In this document: positions 24,382 to 32,077 of the stretch, piece after piece
How positions within the stretch are numbered: the stretch's first letter is position 1
How the letters are laid out: each line of letters starts with the position of its first letter
Assembly (NCBI GenBank): GCA_947166925.1
Contig: CAMVGD010000019.1
Location: forward strand, 1 to 32,077
Origin: an uncultured Clostridia bacterium
GTDB taxonomy: Bacteria > Bacillota > Clostridia > Christensenellales > CAG-138
DNA length: 32,077 bases
Direction: 5' to 3'
The notes under the pieces: generated by a model
Database searches by the model: none
The model's input: the letters and a program-made list of their open reading frames with translations, nothing else
Told to the model about the DNA's origin: nothing
Position numbers and translations under genes: made by a program

Positions 24382-25730
24382 TTCTTACCTCCCTGCGCCG
24401 CACGCTTGCGTGCCATGATCTCGGATTTGGTTTGTTTGAACGTCTGGGTCAGCGGACGCTTCGCCGGACAGATATAGGTGCAGGAGCCGCAGGAGATGCA
24501 GTCGAGTCCGTACAGCTTCTTCTCGTAGCGCTCAAAGTCGCCTGCCGCGACGGCGTCCGCCATCATCTGCGGCATCAGACCGTTCGGACAGACCGTGGTG
24601 CAGCGTCCGCAGTGCAGACATGCCGTCATCTTTTTGTCGGCCTTCTCCACGGGATCGTCCGCCAGTACGGTGATCGCGTTGGTCGTCTTGGTGATCGGGA
24701 CCTCGGTTGTGCTGACCGCGATGCCCATCATCGGACCGCCGGAGATGATCTTTTTCGCTTCGACGCCTTCCCGGATGCCGCCGGCCGCTTCGATGAGCTC
24801 CGCAAAGCTCGTGCCGTCGCGCGCGATGAAGTTCGAAGGCTCCCTGATCGCTTCGCCGGTCACCGTCATGACGTGCCGGAACAGCGGCTCGTGATAGACG
24901 ACGGCGCGCTCGATCGCATAGATCGTGCCGACGTTGTCGACGATGCAGCCGACGTCGGCGGGCAGCTTTGTGATCGGATAGTCGACGCCCGCGATGACCT
25001 TGATGAGGCTGCGCTCGCCGCCCTGCGGGTATTTCGTGCGGAGTCCCATCACGCGGATGCGTTTGTGTCCGTTTGCCGCTTTCTGCATGGCGGCGATCGC
25101 TTCGGGCTTGTTGTTTTCGATCGCGATCACGCCCTGCGCGTTCGGGAACAGACGAAGAACGATCTCCATGCCCTCCACGATCTCTGCTGCGTATCCGCGC
25201 ATCAGCTGGTCGTTGCAGGTCAGGTACGGTTCGCACTCCGCGCCGTTCGCGATCAGATATTTGATTGCGAGCGGGTCCTTCGGCGCAAGCTTGACGTGCG
25301 TCGGAAATCCCGCGCCGCCGAGACCGATGATGCCCGCGTCCTTCACGGCACCCAGGATATCCTCATTGGTCAGGTTGTCGATGCGCAGCGGCTGATCGAA
25401 GATGTCGCCGGTCTCCGTGTACTTTCCGTCGTTGTCCACCACGATGCATTCCTGCATGGCGCCGGAGATCGTGCGGCGCTTTTCGACCGCCTTGACCGTA
25501 CCGGAGCAGGAGCAGATGATGTTGGCGGAGACGAAGCCGTCGGCTTCCGCAATACACTGTCCGACCAGCACGGGATCGCCTTTTTTGACGATCGCCTTCG
25601 CCGGCTTTCCGATGTGCTGTGCAAGCGGAAATACCATTTCTCCTTTTGCGTCAAAGACGCGCAGCGCCGCTTTCCGACTCAGATCCTTGTGTTCCTTCGG
25701 ATGCACGCCGCCGCGAAACGTGTCTCTCAC
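24378..25730 (-). CDS. rnfC: Rnf electron transport complex subunit C
   Basis: A 450-aa peripheral cytoplasmic subunit that exchanges electrons with NAD. The N-terminus GGVHPKEHKDLS is typical. The glycine-rich NADH/FMN-binding region is GIIGLGGAGFPTHVK (about 133-147), with GAECEPYLTCND following. Two [4Fe-4S] clusters are held by CLHCGRCTTVCP and CISCGSCTYICP near residues 370-425. The start codon is GTG at 25730, preceded by AAGGAGGGG at good spacing. It is the first gene of the operon rnfC-DG-E-A-B-nrfA-resB-ccsA. A promoter-like -10 and a 8-bp inverted repeat lie just upstream. Confidence 0.97.
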   Translation of the reverse strand: MRDTFRGGVHPKEHKDLSRKAALRVFDAKGEMVFPLAQHIGKPAKAIVKKGDPVLVGQCIAEADGFVSANIICSCSGTVKAVEKRRTISGAMQECIVVDNDGKYTETGDIFDQPLRIDNLTNEDILGAVKDAGIIGLGGAGFPTHVKLAPKDPLAIKYLIANGAECEPYLTCNDQLMRGYAAEIVEGMEIVLRLFPNAQGVIAIENNKPEAIAAMQKAANGHKRIRVMGLRTKYPQGGERSLIKVIAGVDYPITKLPADVGCIVDNVGTIYAIERAVVYHEPLFRHVMTVTGEAIREPSNFIARDGTSFAELIEAAGGIREGVEAKKIISGGPMMGIAVSTTEVPITKTTNAITVLADDPVEKADKKMTACLHCGRCTTVCPNGLMPQMMADAVAAGDFERYEKKLYGLDCISCGSCTYICPAKRPLTQTFKQTKSEIMARKRAAQGGKK

Positions 25731-25767
25731 GATTGTGACCCCTCCTTAATGCGTCAGAGATTCATTC

Positions 25768-25820
25768 GTGCCGAACCGGTTTCGGCACAAAAGTATACAC
25801 ACTATTAGATTAACAGAAAT
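25768..25820 (-). promoter_or_regulatory. Candidate rnf operon promoter and leader inverted repeat
   Basis: The minus strand has TATACT (25792-25797) as a good -10 but only a weak -35 (ATTTCT, 17 bp upstream). Directly downstream is GTGCCGAA-ACCGG-TTCGGCAC (25768-25788), an 8-bp perfect dyad that would overlap or follow the start point. It could be an operator or a leader hairpin. It is not a Rex-type TTGTGA/TCACAA site. Confidence 0.5.
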
Positions 25821-25935
25821 CACGGTTTTTGTAAACAAGAAAGTCCTGTATTCACGGGGAAGAAATCATATATTATCGGGCGGCGAACACGCCTGCTGCA
25901 CATGCGGCGTTCGCGGACAATGTGCAAATCATTTG

Positions 25936-25964
25936 TTGCAAAACATCGGGAATCATGCTAAACT
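25936..25964 (+). promoter_or_regulatory. Promoter of the channel/protease locus
   Basis: TTGCAA, a 17-bp spacer and TAAACT, with an extended -10 TG at 25956-25957. It lies about 30 nt before the ATG at 25996 and is divergent from the rnf promoter. Confidence 0.78.
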
Positions 25965-25995
25965 ATATCAGATAAATGAGGGGCGGGGGTGTGCT

Positions 25996-28080
25996 ATGCT
26001 GAAAAAGCTGCGGGAAAGGATCAGCATTTTTACGGTAAAGAATCCATCCAGAGCGATCCTGATCGGCATATTGCTCATGAACGTCGTTCTGTTTATGGCA
26101 GCCGCGGGCGTGATATCGCTGCTTGCGCCGAAATCGCTCAGCAGCTCCGGCTTCTGGAGCTCGGTGTATTATACGATCACCATGGTCCTGGATGCGGGAT
26201 GCATCGAATACGTGATCCAGGACATCGGACAGGCAAGCGTCGCATTGATCCTGGTTTGCATCTTTACGGTCCTGATCGGCATGATCACGTTCACCGGCGC
26301 GGTCATCGGTTATGTGACGAACTACATTTCCAACTTCATCGACAATTCCAAATCCGGCATCCGTGCGCTGAAAGCGTCGGGGCATACCGTCATTCTGAAC
26401 TGGAATTCCAGAGCGTCGGAGATCATCAACGACCTTCTCTACACCGGTCAGAAGGAGATCGTCGTCGTTCTTGCCAATCAGGATTCGGACGACATTGAAC
26501 GGGAGATCGGCGAGCGTCTTTCCTCCACACTGAAGATGGAGAACGCCCACATCAAGGCCGAAAGCAAAAAGCTGCCGGGCCTGAGACGCTTCTTCTATTA
26601 TCGGAAGCACCGTCTCAAGAACCGCGTGGTCGTGATCGTCAGAGACGGCGAGACCTATTCCACGAAGCAGCTGAACGATACGTCCATCGCGCAGGCGAGG
26701 ACTGTCATGCTTCTTACGAAGGAATACCGGAACGAGATCTGCCGGTACGGCAACCGCGAACGGCAGGACCTGCTGGAAAAGGGAAACGCAAATACGGTCA
26801 AGACGCTCGTACAGGTCGCGGAGATCACGTCCGGCGAGGATTCCGCGGACGCGCAGACGATCATCGTCGAGGTCGAGGACAACTGGACGGCAATGCTTGT
26901 GGACCGGATCATTGCGCACAAGGAGAAGATGTCCAAGTGCCACATCATCCCGATCTATGTCAACAAGGTCCTCGGACAGATCCTGTCGCAGTTCTCGATC
27001 ATGCCGGAGCTGAACACGGTTTACAGCGAGCTGTTCTCCAACCGCGGCGCGGAATTCTTCTATCAGAAGCACGCGTGGGAAAACGACGTCGCCGCAGCGA
27101 CGGAACAGTATCTCATGACGCACCGTCACGCGATCCCGCTTACGATCATGAAGACGGCGTCCGGCAATCATGCGTTCTCGGTCGCCAACTCCGAGGCGGA
27201 AGCAGAGCTTGCCTGCGAGCCGATCGAGACCGTCATGCAGACGGAGCTGAACAAGCAGTATCGGATGATCCCGAGGAATATCGTGATCATCGGACACAAC
27301 AGCAAGTGCGAGGACATCATGGGCGGCTTCGATGCGTTCAGGGGCGAGCAGGGAGATATCCTGAACATCACGGTCATCGACGATGCCAAGAGCCTGGAGC
27401 GGCTGAACAACTACGAGAAATACCCGTATGTGACGAAAAAGGTGGCCGCGGATATTTACGATTCCGAAAAGATCAAGGATACGATCAGAACGGCGATCGA
27501 TTCGTTCGACGGCGACACAAGTCTTCTGATCCTTTCGGACGACCAGACGATCGAGGAGGATATCGATTCGGCGGCGCTCACCTATCTGATCTATGTGCAG
27601 GACATCATTGCGGAGCGGATCGCCGCGAACCCGGATTTCAAACGCGAGAGCATCGACGTCATCGTGGAGATCCTGAACCCCAAAAACTACGACGTCGTGC
27701 ATAATTTCAGCGCGGACAACGTCGTCATCAGCAACCGCTACATCAGCAAGATGGTCACGCAGATCGGACGTAAGCAGCCGCTGTTCGAGTTCTATTCGGA
27801 TATTCTGACCTATGACGAGGAAGGCGCGAACACGTTCAACAGCAAGGAGCTGTACGCAAAAGAGGTCAGACTGCTGTTCAAAGACGGAAAGATCCCGCCG
27901 AAGTGCACCGCCGGAGAGCTGATCCGCAGCGTGTATAAGGCGTCGCCGTCCGACAACAAGATGATCGTCATCGGCTATGCGCGTCCGGGAGAGGATCTGG
28001 TCCTGTTTGCAGGTGATCAATACGCGATCGAAGTGGAGCTGACCGGCGAGGACAAGCTGATCGTATTCAGCAACCACTGA
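25996..28080 (+). CDS. CASTOR/POLLUX-type cation channel with RCK domains
   Basis: A 694-aa membrane protein. The start ATG at 25996 (after GGGGGTG) replaces the ORF track's 25768. Two membrane segments (about 20-42 and 77-108) flank a pore-like region, YYTITMVLDAGCIEY. It lacks the potassium filter TVGYG but has the DAG seen in the filter of plant CASTOR/POLLUX channels. The first RCK-like Rossmann unit starts near 128 (GHTVILNWNSRASEIINDLL). It continues through TIIVEVEDNWTAMLVDRI to a segment similar to plant POLLUX (VLGQILSQFSIMPEL...AEFFYQK). A second Rossmann unit begins near 427 (RNIVIIGHNSKCEDIM). Two charged insertions break up the first RCK unit. Ion selectivity and gating ligand are unknown. 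It heads a three-gene plus-strand unit with YbjN-like and protease genes. Confidence 0.87.
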   Translation: MLKKLRERISIFTVKNPSRAILIGILLMNVVLFMAAAGVISLLAPKSLSSSGFWSSVYYTITMVLDAGCIEYVIQDIGQASVALILVCIFTVLIGMITFTGAVIGYVTNYISNFIDNSKSGIRALKASGHTVILNWNSRASEIINDLLYTGQKEIVVVLANQDSDDIEREIGERLSSTLKMENAHIKAESKKLPGLRRFFYYRKHRLKNRVVVIVRDGETYSTKQLNDTSIAQARTVMLLTKEYRNEICRYGNRERQDLLEKGNANTVKTLVQVAEITSGEDSADAQTIIVEVEDNWTAMLVDRIIAHKEKMSKCHIIPIYVNKVLGQILSQFSIMPELNTVYSELFSNRGAEFFYQKHAWENDVAAATEQYLMTHRHAIPLTIMKTASGNHAFSVANSEAEAELACEPIETVMQTELNKQYRMIPRNIVIIGHNSKCEDIMGGFDAFRGEQGDILNITVIDDAKSLERLNNYEKYPYVTKKVAADIYDSEKIKDTIRTAIDSFDGDTSLLILSDDQTIEEDIDSAALTYLIYVQDIIAERIAANPDFKRESIDVIVEILNPKNYDVVHNFSADNVVISNRYISKMVTQIGRKQPLFEFYSDILTYDEEGANTFNSKELYAKEVRLLFKDGKIPPKCTAGELIRSVYKASPSDNKMIVIGYARPGEDLVLFAGDQYAIEVELTGEDKLIVFSNH

Positions 28081-28151
28081 CGGGACGCGCGGCGGCATGA
28101 AACAAACGGAAACAATGCCTTTCAGGCAATAAAAGAAAAGGAGATATCACT

Positions 28152-28559
28152 ATGGTAACCAATGCAGAAATGTTTATCGCGACGCTGGAAGCAAGAGGCC
28201 TCAAGTACACGACCAACGATCTCGGCAACGGCGGCGTGGCTGTCGGCGTTATGTTCGACTATATCATGACGCATGTCATTTTCGACGGCCGTGACGACGG
28301 ATCGCATGTTGCTTTCCGTACCAGACTGGAAGGCTGCCCGGCTGACAAGATGACGGATATTATAGTCCTCTGCAATTCTCTGAATGAGAAATACAGATGG
28401 GTCAAGTTCTATGTCAGCACGGAAAACAACATCATGATCGAGGACGACGCGATCGTCAGCCCGGACACCGCAGGCGAAGAATGCTTTGAACTGTTGATCC
28501 GGACCGTTTCGATCATCAAGGACGTTAAGCCGTCCTTCATGAAGATCATCTATTCCTGA
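28152..28559 (+). CDS. YbjN-domain protein, 135 aa
   Basis: A small soluble protein of the YbjN family. It begins with a helix plus strand (MFIATLEARGLKYT) and has central beta strands. The family-like pattern LCNSLNEKYRWVKFYVSTENNIMIEDDAIV is followed by a long C-terminal helix (GEECFELLIRTVSIIKDVKPSF). The fold resembles type III secretion chaperones and often acts as a protein-binding adaptor. The family assignment is by pattern and fairly secure. AAGGAG precedes the ATG. It lies 71 bp after the channel gene and 72 bp before the protease gene. A role as adaptor for one of them is inference. Confidence 0.78.
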   Translation: MVTNAEMFIATLEARGLKYTTNDLGNGGVAVGVMFDYIMTHVIFDGRDDGSHVAFRTRLEGCPADKMTDIIVLCNSLNEKYRWVKFYVSTENNIMIEDDAIVSPDTAGEECFELLIRTVSIIKDVKPSFMKIIYS

Positions 28560-28578
28560 TCTTATCGCGGATCCTTTT

Positions 28579-28609
28579 CTGCTCCCGGGATCGGAACGCC
28601 CGGGAGCAG
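28579..28609 (+). promoter_or_regulatory. Strong hairpin between YbjN-like and protease genes
   Basis: CTGCTCCCGGG/CCCGGGAGCAG, an 11-bp perfect stem with a 9-nt loop. No U-tract follows (CATTCATAAAA), so it is more likely an mRNA-stability or attenuation element than a full terminator. The protease ribosome site AAAGGGGG lies 10 nt further on. Confidence 0.7.
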
Positions 28610-28631
28610 CATTCATAAAAGGGGGAATAAT

Positions 28632-31600
28632 ATGCAGTATATCAAGTTGTCTGTGTTTTCACGGTCTCCGATCACCCTGCTGGATTATCAAAAGAAGGGC
28701 CGCACCTTTTGGGACGACCTGAATGCAGCGATGCAGAAAAAACACGCCGAGCTGATCATGGAAAAGCAGAGCGGCGTACAGTACATTTTCTATCTTCCGT
28801 TCAACGGCGAAAAGGAAAGCGCGATCGAGGAAACGCGGGATGCGATCTCAGGGCTGGACATGGATGCAAATACCTTTCTGATCACGGTCAAGGAGATGGA
28901 CGCTTCGGAAATCGAAAAGCTGCAGAAGACGTCCGGCGGACAAGAACCCGGGAGAGATTGGCTTCATACCGCCGCGGCAGGCGCGTCTGCAGGGCAGGCC
29001 GCTTCCGGGAGCAGAGCGCCCGAACATGAGCGTGAGCAGGAGCGGGAAGCGGAAGAAAAGCCTGCGCCCGCTGTCGTCCGGGAGGACAAGGCGCCGCAGC
29101 AGGATCCGCACGGCAGGAGCGATGCGGATCAGAATGAGATCATGGACATCGCATCGGAAGCGGCACGGATCAGCGATATCAGCCAAAGGCTTCTGAAAAA
29201 GGTGCATGGTCAGCGTCACGCGGTCGACGAGGTCGTACAGACGATCTTCGAGTGCGACGCGTTCAACCGTCAGAATGGGAAACGCCGCGGACCGCTTGCC
29301 ACATTCCTGTTCACCGGACCGTCCGGCGTCGGCAAGACATACCTTGCGACGCAGTGCGCCGAAATGCTCGGCGTCGAGCCGCTCGTTGTCGATATGAGCG
29401 AGTATTCCGACAACCTTGCGAATCTGAAATTCAACGGAGATCACGGTCAGCCGGCGATCGTAACGGGATATGTGCGCAATCATCCGAACGGCATCATCAT
29501 ATTCGACGAGATCGAAAAAGCGCATATCAATACGATCTACCTGTTCCTGCAGATCCTGGATTCCGGCAAGCTGAAGGATTATAAGCTGAACAAGGACATT
29601 TCGTTCAGGGATACGATCATCTTCATCACGACAAATGCAGGACAAAGCCTGTATGACGATCCGACGGTGATCGATCTGTCCAATGTGCCGCGCCGCGTGA
29701 TCCTGGAGGCGCTGCGTACCGATATCAAGCCCGGCACGAACAACGAGCCGTTCTTCCCAGAGTGTATTACGACAAGGTTTGCGAACGGACACGTCATTCT
29801 GTTCAATCACCTCGAACCGTACGCGCTCATGCAGATCGTACGCGACGAGATCGAACTGCAGATCTCCTTCTTCCAGAGAACGTACAATATCCGGGTCAAC
29901 TGCGATCTTAAGATGCTCTCCGCCCTCGTGCTGTATTCGGCAGGCGGCGTTTCGGACGCGCGCACGCTGCGCGGGATCGCAAAGAACATGATCGTCAAGG
30001 AGCTGCAGGACATCGTTCTGCAGGCATACCGGAAGGACGGAGAAGGCATCAGACAGATGAAGGAGATCGATATCGTCGTGTCGCCTGAACAGGGCGATGA
30101 CGAAGTGGTGAATCTGTTTGTCGGGCATCAGACGATGAACGTTCCGGTCTTTGCGGACAAGGAAGTGATCGAGCAGATCTGCGGCATCCTGAAGAACGGG
30201 CACGCGCAGTATGAATTCTACAGCGACGTGAATGCGTTCAAGCGCCGCGCGAGAGGGGTCGTGGACTATATCCTGCTGGATCCGGTCGCCGGCTGCCGCC
30301 CGATGGAACGCACGCCGAACGATCTGGAGGATTATGACGCCGACGGTATTACGGTCTTCGAGTATCTCAAGGAGTTTTTCCCGGAGATCCCGATCTATTT
30401 CATGGACGTCAAGGGGTATGGAAACAATGCCTTCGGGACGCTGCTCGCAAGGGGCGGCAAGGACGTGATCCGCATCGATTCGTCCGTGCCGGAACAGGTG
30501 AAGGAGCAGCTTCTGACCCTGTCGTTTGCAGCGCAGGTCAACAATTCGACCTTCTCGCTCGGACGGTCCGGCAAGATCCTTTCCTACAACTGTTCGCAGT
30601 ATCTGCTCGATCGGGAGCATGCTGTGATCGCATTCGATACGCTTTCGATCGGCTATGCGCCCGCGTCCAAGGATACCGGTGTGATCACGCATTTTGACGA
30701 GAACACAGGCGTGTCCTTTGAAGATGTGATCGGCTGCAAGGAAGCAAAGAAAGCGCTCAAGGACTTCTGCCGGTTCGTTTCGGATCCGCGGCGGCTGCTT
30801 GCGGAGGGAAAGAAACCGCCGAAGGGCGTTCTGCTGTACGGCCCTCCGGGAACCGGCAAAACGATGCTTGCGAAAGCGCTTGCCAGCGAAGCGAAGGCCG
30901 CGTTCATTCCCACAACGGCGACGTCGTTCTTCGGTTCCCTGGTCGGTGAAAGCGAACGAAACGTCCGGGAGCTGTTCAACCGGGCAAGACGCTACGCGCC
31001 TTCGGTGATCTTCATCGACGAGGTGGATGCGATCGCCAGAGCGCGCACCGGGTCCGTCAGCACCGCGCACAACGAGGATACGCTGAATGCGTTCATTGCG
31101 GAAATGGACGGATTCTCAACGGATGAACGGCGTCCGGTGTTTATTCTTGCCGCGACGAACTACGACGTCTCCGGAGAAGGTCCCCGCGTGCTGGACGCCG
31201 CGTTCGTTCGCCGGTTTGATCGAAAGATCTTTGTCGGATTGCCGGACGCGGACGACCGTTTTGAACTGCTGAACAAGATCCTTGCCCGCCACAGCGTACA
31301 CTTCGGCGAGGATCACGACGCGATCGTTCGGAATCTTGCGGAACGCAGCTCCGGCATGAGCAATGCGGATCTGACCGTTGTGGTCGATATGTTCCTGCGC
31401 GAGTGCGAGGACAGGGAGCCGACGAGCGCGAAACTCATGGATGCATTGGATGCGTTCCGGTTCGGCGAAGTGAACGAATACGATCCGGAGGATCTGAAAC
31501 AGACCGCCTGCCACGAGTCCGGACACGCGCTGGTTGCCCGGCTGCTCGGAGAAACGCCGTCTTTCCTGACGATCGTTGCAAGAAAAAACTTCGGCGGCTT

Positions 31601-31982
31601 CATGGAGCATGCGCACAACGAGAAAAAGATGACGGCGTCGTTTACGGAGCTCATGAACCGCGTCTGTACGTCGCTGGCGGGACGCGCGGCGGAGATCGAG
31701 GTATACGGAAAGGACGCCGGCATGAACTCCGGTGCGTCTTCCGATATTGCTAATGCAAGAAAGCTGATCAAGATCGCGCTGAACGAATTCGCGATGGGCG
31801 ACAAGCTGTATCTCTCCGGAACGGACGAGGAGTGCGAGAAGCTGATGCAGGAGCAGATGGATCGGACAGCGAAGATGATCTCTGAACATCGCTCGGCGCT
31901 GGATGCGCTGACGGAACTGCTGTATGCAAGGAAAAGCCTCGATCAGACCGAACTGGAGGCATTTTTCAAAGGGCAGCTGTGA
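28632..31982 (+). CDS. Double-AAA+ fusion protease: ClpB-type AAA+, REC-like domain, FtsH-type AAA+ and M41 peptidase
   Basis: A 1116-aa protein. Residues 1-100 form an unknown alpha/beta domain. Residues 100-165 are an Ala/Glu/Pro-rich linker. AAA+ module 1 (about 175-465) resembles the ClpA/ClpB second ATPase: Walker A GPSGVGKT (229-236), Walker B IIIFDEIEKAH (about 287). A receiver-like domain follows (about 485-610), with YILLDP at the phospho-Asp position and FFPEIPIYFMD; other REC residues look degenerate. AAA+ module 2 (about 695-930) is FtsH/Cdc48-like: Walker A GPPGTGKT (737-744), Walker B VIFIDEVD (D796/E797), and FVRRFDRKI. The M41 zinc protease (about 945-1116) keeps HESGH (961-965) and a later SGASSDIANARK Asp ligand. 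Unlike FtsH it has no membrane segments. The start follows AAAGGGGG. No frameshift was seen. Confidence 0.9.
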   Translation: MQYIKLSVFSRSPITLLDYQKKGRTFWDDLNAAMQKKHAELIMEKQSGVQYIFYLPFNGEKESAIEETRDAISGLDMDANTFLITVKEMDASEIEKLQKTSGGQEPGRDWLHTAAAGASAGQAASGSRAPEHEREQEREAEEKPAPAVVREDKAPQQDPHGRSDADQNEIMDIASEAARISDISQRLLKKVHGQRHAVDEVVQTIFECDAFNRQNGKRRGPLATFLFTGPSGVGKTYLATQCAEMLGVEPLVVDMSEYSDNLANLKFNGDHGQPAIVTGYVRNHPNGIIIFDEIEKAHINTIYLFLQILDSGKLKDYKLNKDISFRDTIIFITTNAGQSLYDDPTVIDLSNVPRRVILEALRTDIKPGTNNEPFFPECITTRFANGHVILFNHLEPYALMQIVRDEIELQISFFQRTYNIRVNCDLKMLSALVLYSAGGVSDARTLRGIAKNMIVKELQDIVLQAYRKDGEGIRQMKEIDIVVSPEQGDDEVVNLFVGHQTMNVPVFADKEVIEQICGILKNGHAQYEFYSDVNAFKRRARGVVDYILLDPVAGCRPMERTPNDLEDYDADGITVFEYLKEFFPEIPIYFMDVKGYGNNAFGTLLARGGKDVIRIDSSVPEQVKEQLLTLSFAAQVNNSTFSLGRSGKILSYNCSQYLLDREHAVIAFDTLSIGYAPASKDTGVITHFDENTGVSFEDVIGCKEAKKALKDFCRFVSDPRRLLAEGKKPPKGVLLYGPPGTGKTMLAKALASEAKAAFIPTTATSFFGSLVGESERNVRELFNRARRYAPSVIFIDEVDAIARARTGSVSTAHNEDTLNAFIAEMDGFSTDERRPVFILAATNYDVSGEGPRVLDAAFVRRFDRKIFVGLPDADDRFELLNKILARHSVHFGEDHDAIVRNLAERSSGMSNADLTVVVDMFLRECEDREPTSAKLMDALDAFRFGEVNEYDPEDLKQTACHESGHALVARLLGETPSFLTIVARKNFGGFMEHAHNEKKMTASFTELMNRVCTSLAGRAAEIEVYGKDAGMNSGASSDIANARKLIKIALNEFAMGDKLYLSGTDEECEKLMQEQMDRTAKMISEHRSALDALTELLYARKSLDQTELEAFFKGQL

Positions 31983-32029
31983 ACCGGCGAAACAAAACAG
32001 TCAAAAAGAGCGGACCGTACAGAATGATC

Positions 32030-32077
32030 TGAACCCAAAAAGTTAGACACGAAACGGAAATTAAGCGGCATCAAGGG
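32030..32077. mobile_element. Probable terminus of an IS3-family (IS150-like) insertion sequence
   Basis: TGAACCCAAAAAGTTAGACA closely resembles the terminal inverted repeat of IS150-type elements (ending CCCAAAAAGTTAGAC). The following 28 bp run off the window. Read on the minus strand, the bases just inside could encode a transposase C-terminus ending LDAA-stop. If so, the element lies in minus orientation and this is its right end. The transposase itself is outside the window. Confidence 0.55.

Noticed and set aside
25768-25788. Rex (NADH-sensing) operator at the rnf promoter
   Set aside because: The dyad GTGCCGAA/TTCGGCAC lacks the TTGTGA...TCACAA consensus, so it is reported only as an unassigned inverted repeat.
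25963-28098. 711-aa ORF antisense to the channel gene
   Set aside because: Shadow frame rich in Arg/Asp/Leu/Val, opposite a clearly recognisable protein with a good start and promoter.
28848-31070. 740-aa ORF antisense to the AAA+ protease
   Set aside because: Same reason: opposite a protein with intact Walker and zinc motifs.

Overview
The window looks like a chromosomal segment of an obligately anaerobic, probably gut-dwelling member of the Clostridia (Oscillospirales/Christensenellales-like). The evidence is a moderately GC-rich genome, strong Firmicutes-type AGGAGG ribosome sites, a long-form ribosome hibernation factor beside secA, an Rnf complex, rubrerythrin plus desulfoferrodoxin, and several families of short intergenic repeats that I associate with gut Clostridia. 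This is inference from gene content. No rRNA, tRNA or CRISPR array was seen.

Layout. 1-2.4 kb: 3' end of prfB, an unrecognised protein, a class-I glutamine amidotransferase-like hydrolase and a small membrane protein. 2.4-4.2 kb: another membrane protein and a membrane-anchored leucine-rich-repeat protein. 4.2-9.4 kb: hpf (minus), a Pro-rich small protein, a TerB-like protein, a 70-aa helical protein and secA. 9.4-10.1 kb: an intergenic island of hairpin arrays and dispersed repeats. 10.1-13.3 kb: an ECF sigma factor behind its own ECF-type promoter, directly abutting a 920-aa membrane protein with an anti-sigma-like N-terminus and an extracellular parallel beta-helix. 13.5-15.15 kb (minus): a SirTM-type sirtuin and a zinc-type macrodomain, a protein ADP-ribosylation/de-ADP-ribosylation pair. 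15.3-17.1 kb (minus): rubrerythrin, desulfoferrodoxin and a PRTase-like protein. 17.2-25.7 kb (minus): one tightly packed operon rnfC-rnfDG(fused)-rnfE-rnfA-rnfB-nrfA-resB-ccsA, that is, an Rnf ion pump, a pentaheme nitrite reductase and its heme-attachment machinery. 26.0-32.0 kb (plus): a CASTOR/POLLUX-type channel, a YbjN-like protein and a 1116-aa ClpB-type AAA+/REC-like/FtsH-type AAA+/M41 protease fusion. The last about 48 bp look like the end of an IS3-family element.

Most notable. (1) Arrays in which a constant 7-nt unit (atgaatt/aattcat, or gtgatat) alternates with short hairpins whose stem sequence changes every time but whose loop stays about 3 nt; one array ends at the Shine-Dalgarno of a gene. 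(2) An Rnf-NrfA-Ccs operon with no visible NrfH quinol dehydrogenase, plus an RnfD-RnfG fusion, suggesting that nitrite reduction may be fed from Rnf on the outer face of the membrane. (3) The channel/YbjN/double-AAA+ protease locus, whose protease lacks FtsH membrane segments. (4) A sigma/anti-sigma pair with a beta-helix ectodomain and a recognisable autoregulatory promoter. (5) An orphan SirTM/Zn-macro pair without the usual GcvH-L and LplA2 partners, with a promoter spaced for a leaderless transcript.
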